A stretch of 64,000 nt of DNA from the NCBI GenBank assembly GCA_026826555.1, contig JAKSZT010053881.1:11594667-11658666 (forward strand). Reading direction: 5' to 3'. Shown one piece after another: positions 59,581 to 64,000 of this stretch. This DNA comes from Tolypeutes matacus (Eukaryota; Chordata; Mammalia; Cingulata; Chlamyphoridae). Each line of letters begins with the position of its first letter. Position 1 is the stretch's first letter. A program made the translations under genes and the position numbers. The notes under the pieces were generated by a model. It saw only the letters and a program-made list of their open reading frames with translations, was not told the origin of the DNA and searched no databases.

Positions 59581-60139
59581 CTTTAGGAAAACAAAGAGCT
59601 ACACAAGATAGAGAATTAGCTTTCAAGGATTGGGCCCTTCTCTGTGGTATGTGACTGGTGGCAGCATGAGCCCACAATGATGACGTCTACTACGTCTGTG
59701 ACTCATGGCAGGGGATGAACAACAGAGCGCCAGGGTGCATGGGGACGTCCCTGGCCCAGTGTCTGGAACAGAAACACGTCAAGGGAAAAATCTAGTTCAG
59801 CAGCCAATGTGGAGTGTCAAGGTTAGTTATTACTACTGGCATAAAAGTCCTAAATTTGTTCTGCCTCCAGGGCTCTTTAAAAAATATATTAAAAAAACCA
59901 CCTCTTTGTGGGCAATTACCAGAGGGTTCAAAGGGTTTCTCTCTCACACATGCCCAGGTTACAAGTGAGAAATGGAACCATGATCTCATGCCCCACTCCT
60001 CTCAGGGAAATTGCCCAAGATTTATCAAGACTTACAAGGGTTGGTCCCCGCTTTCCTCATCATCCTCAGCATCCCCTCCTCTGTGCTCCAGAGACAATGA
60101 ACTAGACGTGGTCCCTGCACTTGGAATACTCTGACCCCT
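59581..60139. other. no recognisable feature
   Basis: No gene or repeat is recognised; short frames on both strands are not supported. Confidence 0.45.
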
Positions 60140-60425
60140 CACCCACCCCTTCACTCATTCTCCTCTTCCCAGCTAAGCTATTGCCCCCCTCAGAGAGTCC
60201 TCTCTGAGTCCCCCCTCTGGGTAGATACCATCAGCTCTGCTCCCCCACACATCCTGAGGTTAACCTCTAAAGCATTCATCACTCTCTAGAATGGCTGCCT
60301 GATTACATGTCTGCCACCCCTACCAGACTGTTAACTTTTTTGCTGGCAAGGGCTGTCATGTTGACCACCGGAGCCTCCAGCCACAGGCATGTGTCAGTAG
60401 CTCAGTACATATTTGCTGAATGAGT
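60140..60425 (+). mobile_element. L2 LINE 3' end
   Basis: Sense L2: AGAGTCCTCTCTGAGTCCCC, CTGGCAAGGGCTGTCATGTT, then AGTACATATTTGCTGAATGA. Confidence 0.75.
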
Positions 60426-61366
60426 AAGCTGCAGGCCTGGACTTACCCTTCCGGCACCCTCCTCGTGCCAGGCCTGGAGCCTCTGTGAGCTGTGCTTTTA
60501 CTTGCTCAGTCTACCCACCTGTAAGCCCCTCACAGTTCCTGGGGGAAAGATGGCAAAACTCCAACAAAGAGCCACACTTCTCATCTCTTCCTGGAAGAGA
60601 AACGTCAACACAAAGAGAGTTAAGTGCCAACAGAGGTGACTGGGACTACAGGCCTCTCACACGAAGTTCTCGAGAAATCTCCTGGTGGGTTTACCAGGAG
60701 CCAAAAAAAAGTTACCAAAGCCCGGCAGAGCTAAGGAAAGAACACCAGGGGACTGCGTTCCAGGGCTGACTCTATCCTGGACTGGAGTGACTTCAGGCAA
60801 GTCCCTTCACCTGTCAGGCCCGAATGCCCCCAGGGTCTGTAGAGTAAAGGGCTGGGTAAGGTACCGGCTAAAATTTGGGGAGCGGAGGCAGGAGAGAGGT
60901 GAGTAGCACCCAGGCTGGGTTCCATCTACCCTTGACCTCAGCTTTGGAAACTACCCAGCCCAAATCCTCCCACCTAAAACAAACTCTCCTTGCACATTCA
61001 CATTCACATTCTCATACATTCACATTCTGGGTCACAGGGCAAAAATCTCAGGCAGGCCTCTGCAATTGGAGATTTTTACAAACAAGTAAATCTAGACTGG
61101 AGAGGTCCCTTTCTACACTCCATTTCTCACAGTTCAAGCGTTGCTCCAGCCTTACCTCTATCGAGACCAGCGACAGCCAGCCCCACAGTGCTGAGCTGTA
61201 TCAGTAGCCCCCAGCCTCCCTCCCTGAGGCTTCTACTCTGGAGGCAAATCCACACCCCCTTTCTAATGTGTGGGGAGTTGGGAGGGTGCTAACTGTTTTA
61301 TAAGGAAAGTGGAAGTATGTTTATTCCTACTGATTCCACTGAGCTAGGGGGAAGGGGAGAGAGCTT
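60426..61366. other. repeat-poor unassigned sequence
   Basis: Moderate GC. A short run of ACATTCAC-type units lies at 60990-61027. No exon with homology that I recognise. Confidence 0.45.
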
Positions 61367-61468
61367 ATTTTTTTTTTTTTTTTTTTACCAGGAGGTCCCA
61401 GGGATCGAAGCCAGGTCCCTCCATATGGGAGACGGATGCCCAACCATTTGAGCCACATCCGTCCCCAA
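61367..61468 (-). mobile_element. DAS SINE, monomeric
   Basis: Antisense monomer: poly(T), ACCAGGAGGTCCCAGGGATC, then GAGCCACATCCGTCCCC. Perfect target duplication GAGAGAGCTT at 61357-61366 and 61469-61478. Confidence 0.92.
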
Positions 61469-61499
61469 GAGAGAGCTTTTTTGATCTATTCCTCTATTC

Positions 61500-61745
61500 T
61501 ATTGAATGCATAGGCTTTGGCAATAGCCAGACCTGGGTTCAAGTCCTAACGCTGCCGCTTTCTAATTAATTGACTCCGGGCCAGGTACCAACCTCTCTGC
61601 AGCTCAGTTCCGAATCTACAGAGTAAGGATCCTTGAGCCTACCTTGAAGGGTTTTTATGAGGACTGAACGAAACAAGCCCTGTCAAGGACACAGCACAGG
61701 CCTGCCTTGCTCAGCCTAAAGGCCTAGCAAATGTTAGCAACTGTT
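61500..61745 (+). mobile_element. MIR SINE
   Basis: Sense MIR: CAGACCTGGGTTCAAGTCCT, CTCTCTGCAGCTCAGTTCCG, then ATGAGGACTGAACGAAACAA and CCTAGCAAATGTTAGCAACT. Confidence 0.75.
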
Positions 61746-62734
61746 AAAAACCTGGAAGGGTCTGGCATAGAGCAATGGGACTTATGCCTTTTAGGGAAAA
61801 AAAAAAAAAAAATTCCCCATGGACCACTATCTTTGGGCTTATATCAAGACCAAATCCTGATCCCCCACCCCAGAATTCAGGCCTTTTCATGCCATCCCAC
61901 CCTCTACCCCCTAGGTCCTGTTGCTTTGCATTAAACAACTGAGAACTCAGGATTGTAAAAATAAAAATCCTTATGCAAAGAATGGCCTGTCCCTGACCAC
62001 AGGGGCAGACAAAAAGCCCAAGGATTTCCCCGGCTCAGGTCTGCCTTTTCTTTCTGCCCTAGCAGCCCAAACTCCAGTTACTGACTTTGAGCCTGCAGTG
62101 CTTCTTCCTCATTTTTGCTTACTCATAGTACAACCTGCTGAATAGTTAACTTTTAATCTCGTGAAAAATTCCTGCAGGATGCTTTGGGGGGATGTGAGGG
62201 TGGCAGAGGAGGGGGTAGGTACCAGGAATTTGGGAGCACCCTTGGGACGTGTGATCATGGATGGCACCTGGAACGGAGAGTCAGATTCCCAGATTCCCCT
62301 GCCAGCACCGGGCCAGTAAGCCTTTTTGTTCTGCTGGGTTAGCTTCTGTTTCTTGCATTTAAATAAAACCCAAGGATCAAGATGAACTAGGCAGTAGGTG
62401 AATAAAAACTAATGCCCTAAATGTAAGTTAGGATCTGCAACCAAACCCTCCCTGACTTGGTTAATAAGTAAGCCAGTGGTTAAGCTGTTCTAGCATATTC
62501 TATTCCGTAGTACAGAAGGGATCCTCCCCATTATCAAGGGTCATAAACACTAGGTTAGTAACTTCAGTCCCTGTCCAACTTCCCTGTGTCCTGCCTGCTG
62601 TATGTGGGGGGTGACAAGGTAACCTCCAACCCCTAAGTCCCTGGAAAGACAGCACCAGGACCAGAGAGGACCCAGAGGCAGAGGCGAAGGGAGGCTTCCA
62701 GGACCCTGTTCTGTGGGACTGGCTTATGAGGGCT
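61746..62734. other. repeat-poor unassigned sequence
   Basis: Nothing recognised except a poly(A) run at 61797-61812. Confidence 0.45.
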
Positions 62735-62920
62735 TGGTATGTGCCTGGCACTGCACCATCCACTGGGCATATATTCCTCACTTAATCCTCATAAAATCCC
62801 CACGCAGCAGGAACAGTTATTAGTGTCCTCTTCTACATATGGGAAACTGGAGGCTCACAGTTTAAGCAACAAGCCCAAGAAATCGCCAGAAGCAAGTCTT
62901 AATCCCCACAATCTGTCAGA
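62735..62920 (-). mobile_element. MIR SINE
   Basis: Antisense MIR: TGCCTGGCACTGCACCATCC-type end, ATCCTCATAAAATCCCCACG, then GGGAAACTGGAGGCTCACAG. Confidence 0.7.
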
Positions 62921-63959
62921 GGGCATCCTATAATGCTGCCTTTAACATCTCACTACAAATTACAAATGTGGTAGCATTTCCAAAAATAGAGAGATTCGTG
63001 AGGACTGGAATGACTCCGAGAGGCTCAAGGGAAGAAGGGGAAGGATTGAGAGGGACTCGGGGGAGGGGGAACCAGAGGAGGCAAGGAAATCACCTGCAGG
63101 GAATGAGTCGGGCATACTCAGGAAACGGGCAAGACCAAACACAGATTTCATTGCAGCAACATTTTCCGACAACCTGGCTGTAATGTATCTAGCCTGTAAA
63201 TTAAAGCCTACCTGAACATATATGAATGTGTGCTGTTAAAAACACCAGTTAAATTTAGGGCCTCTTATGAATGCCTCATCCGTGAACACTCAGGATGAAA
63301 GGGCTCCAGAACAGGCAGGGATGTGCCCTCCCACGCCACTCTCCTCAGCCAACCTCACTGACATTCTGCTCCCTCCGTGTAACCAAAGCAGGGCAAACTG
63401 GGGTATCTCACGATAGCTCCCGCTATACAAGCTCTTTAGACTCAAAATCCTTTTGAAAAGAAAATTGCTCTATCTTTGGGCTTTGGGAATTCCACTGTTC
63501 AGATGGTACTGTAAGTTTAATTCCTTCACTTTTTTGTCCTTAAAAGAAAATTTTTGTTTTTGTCTTTTAATAGGCATCTTCTGCAGATTGAATACATAAT
63601 ATTTCTCCTCATATTGAGGTCATCTGGCTGACTAGCTTGACATTCAGTACAAAAATGCATTCCAGGTTGCCCTGACACAATCAGAGAGGGTGGTTGCCAC
63701 CCTGTGGGAGATGGGCCACACAGCAGTCAGCTCCCAGCTCCCAGCCACATGACTCGCTGCTTCCCAGGCCCTCAGCCCTGTGTCTGTGCTTCTCCTGAAA
63801 TCTCTGTCTCTGACCTCCTACTCTAGCTCTCTGTGGCCCCGCCATCATGAGGGAAGTTCGTGAGGGTGAGGGCCACGCTTCACCCACTCCTCCATTAAGT
63901 ATGTATTTAGTACCTTCTATGTGCCAAAGAAATTGCTAGGCTGTCCTGGTGTTGGAATG
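62921..63959. other. repeat-poor unassigned sequence
   Basis: No gene or repeat recognised; 63896-63940 resembles the ancient spread repeat with the ATTTAGTACCTTCTATGTGC motif. Confidence 0.45.
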
Positions 63960-64000
63960 ACGGCATACCTAAGAGTATAGACTCTGGTGCTAGATGACCT
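63960..64000 (+). mobile_element. start of a MIR SINE, cut by the window edge
   Basis: AAGAGTATAGACTCTGGTGC matches the 5' part of MIR. Only about 35 bp are in the window. Confidence 0.5.

Noticed and set aside
57000..64000. Exons of ABCA4 at the right edge
   Set aside because: Expected from human gene order, but no stretch translates to anything I recognise as ABCA4, and the human gap is larger than this window allows.

Overview
This is a nuclear mammalian window, most likely from a xenarthran and probably an armadillo (Dasypus). The clue is about 20 tRNA-Ala-derived SINEs of the DAS type, recognised by A-box and B-box motifs, a CCTCC block and A-rich tails, on top of a mammal-wide background of MIR, L2, MER5A, L1 and ERVL-MaLR elements. 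There are no bacterial genes, CRISPR arrays or operons. Family names and comparisons with human proteins are from memory, because no search could be run.

The only functional protein-coding gene I can support is GCLM (glutamate-cysteine ligase modifier subunit) on the minus strand. Exons 1 to 6 lie at 11653-11528, 7284-7219, 5961-5877, 2579-2520, 1501-1299 and 112-1, and the gene runs off the left edge inside exon 6. Every splice junction keeps the frame. Exon 1 sits in a CpG island (about 11370-12240) holding GC boxes, a CCAAT box and a perfect antioxidant-response-element core about 270 bp upstream of the start codon, which fits NRF2 control of glutathione synthesis.

From about 12.2 kb to the right edge I see no active gene. 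In human the next gene in this direction is ABCA4, tens of kb away, and none of its exons is recognisable here. The region is layered transposon debris. L1 number 1 (18950-33540, minus) is nearly full length once later insertions are removed. It is broken by SINEs, a MaLR provirus remnant, two MaLR-type LTRs and a WDFY1 retropseudogene. L1 number 2 (about 43230-51096, minus) is also nearly full length and carries an LTR, three SINEs and a bare poly(A) insertion. At 52570-54905 lies a repeat of about 2.3 kb that I cannot classify, containing a truncated U4 snRNA pseudogene with perfect 17-bp target duplications. The last 7 kb (57-64 kb) is comparatively repeat-poor.

The most interesting object is at 23799-28147. 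A spliced, decayed WDFY1 copy (from about residue 176 to the end of the protein, plus a 3' UTR) is joined directly to a sense-oriented L1 5' UTR that runs to its own 5' terminus. This looks like a chimeric L1-WDFY1 retrocopy, made either by splicing from an L1 5' UTR or by template switching. Other points worth a look are a tandem duplication of the 5' UTR unit in L1 number 1, a SINE nested in the linker of a dimeric SINE, and nearly identical young SINE copies.
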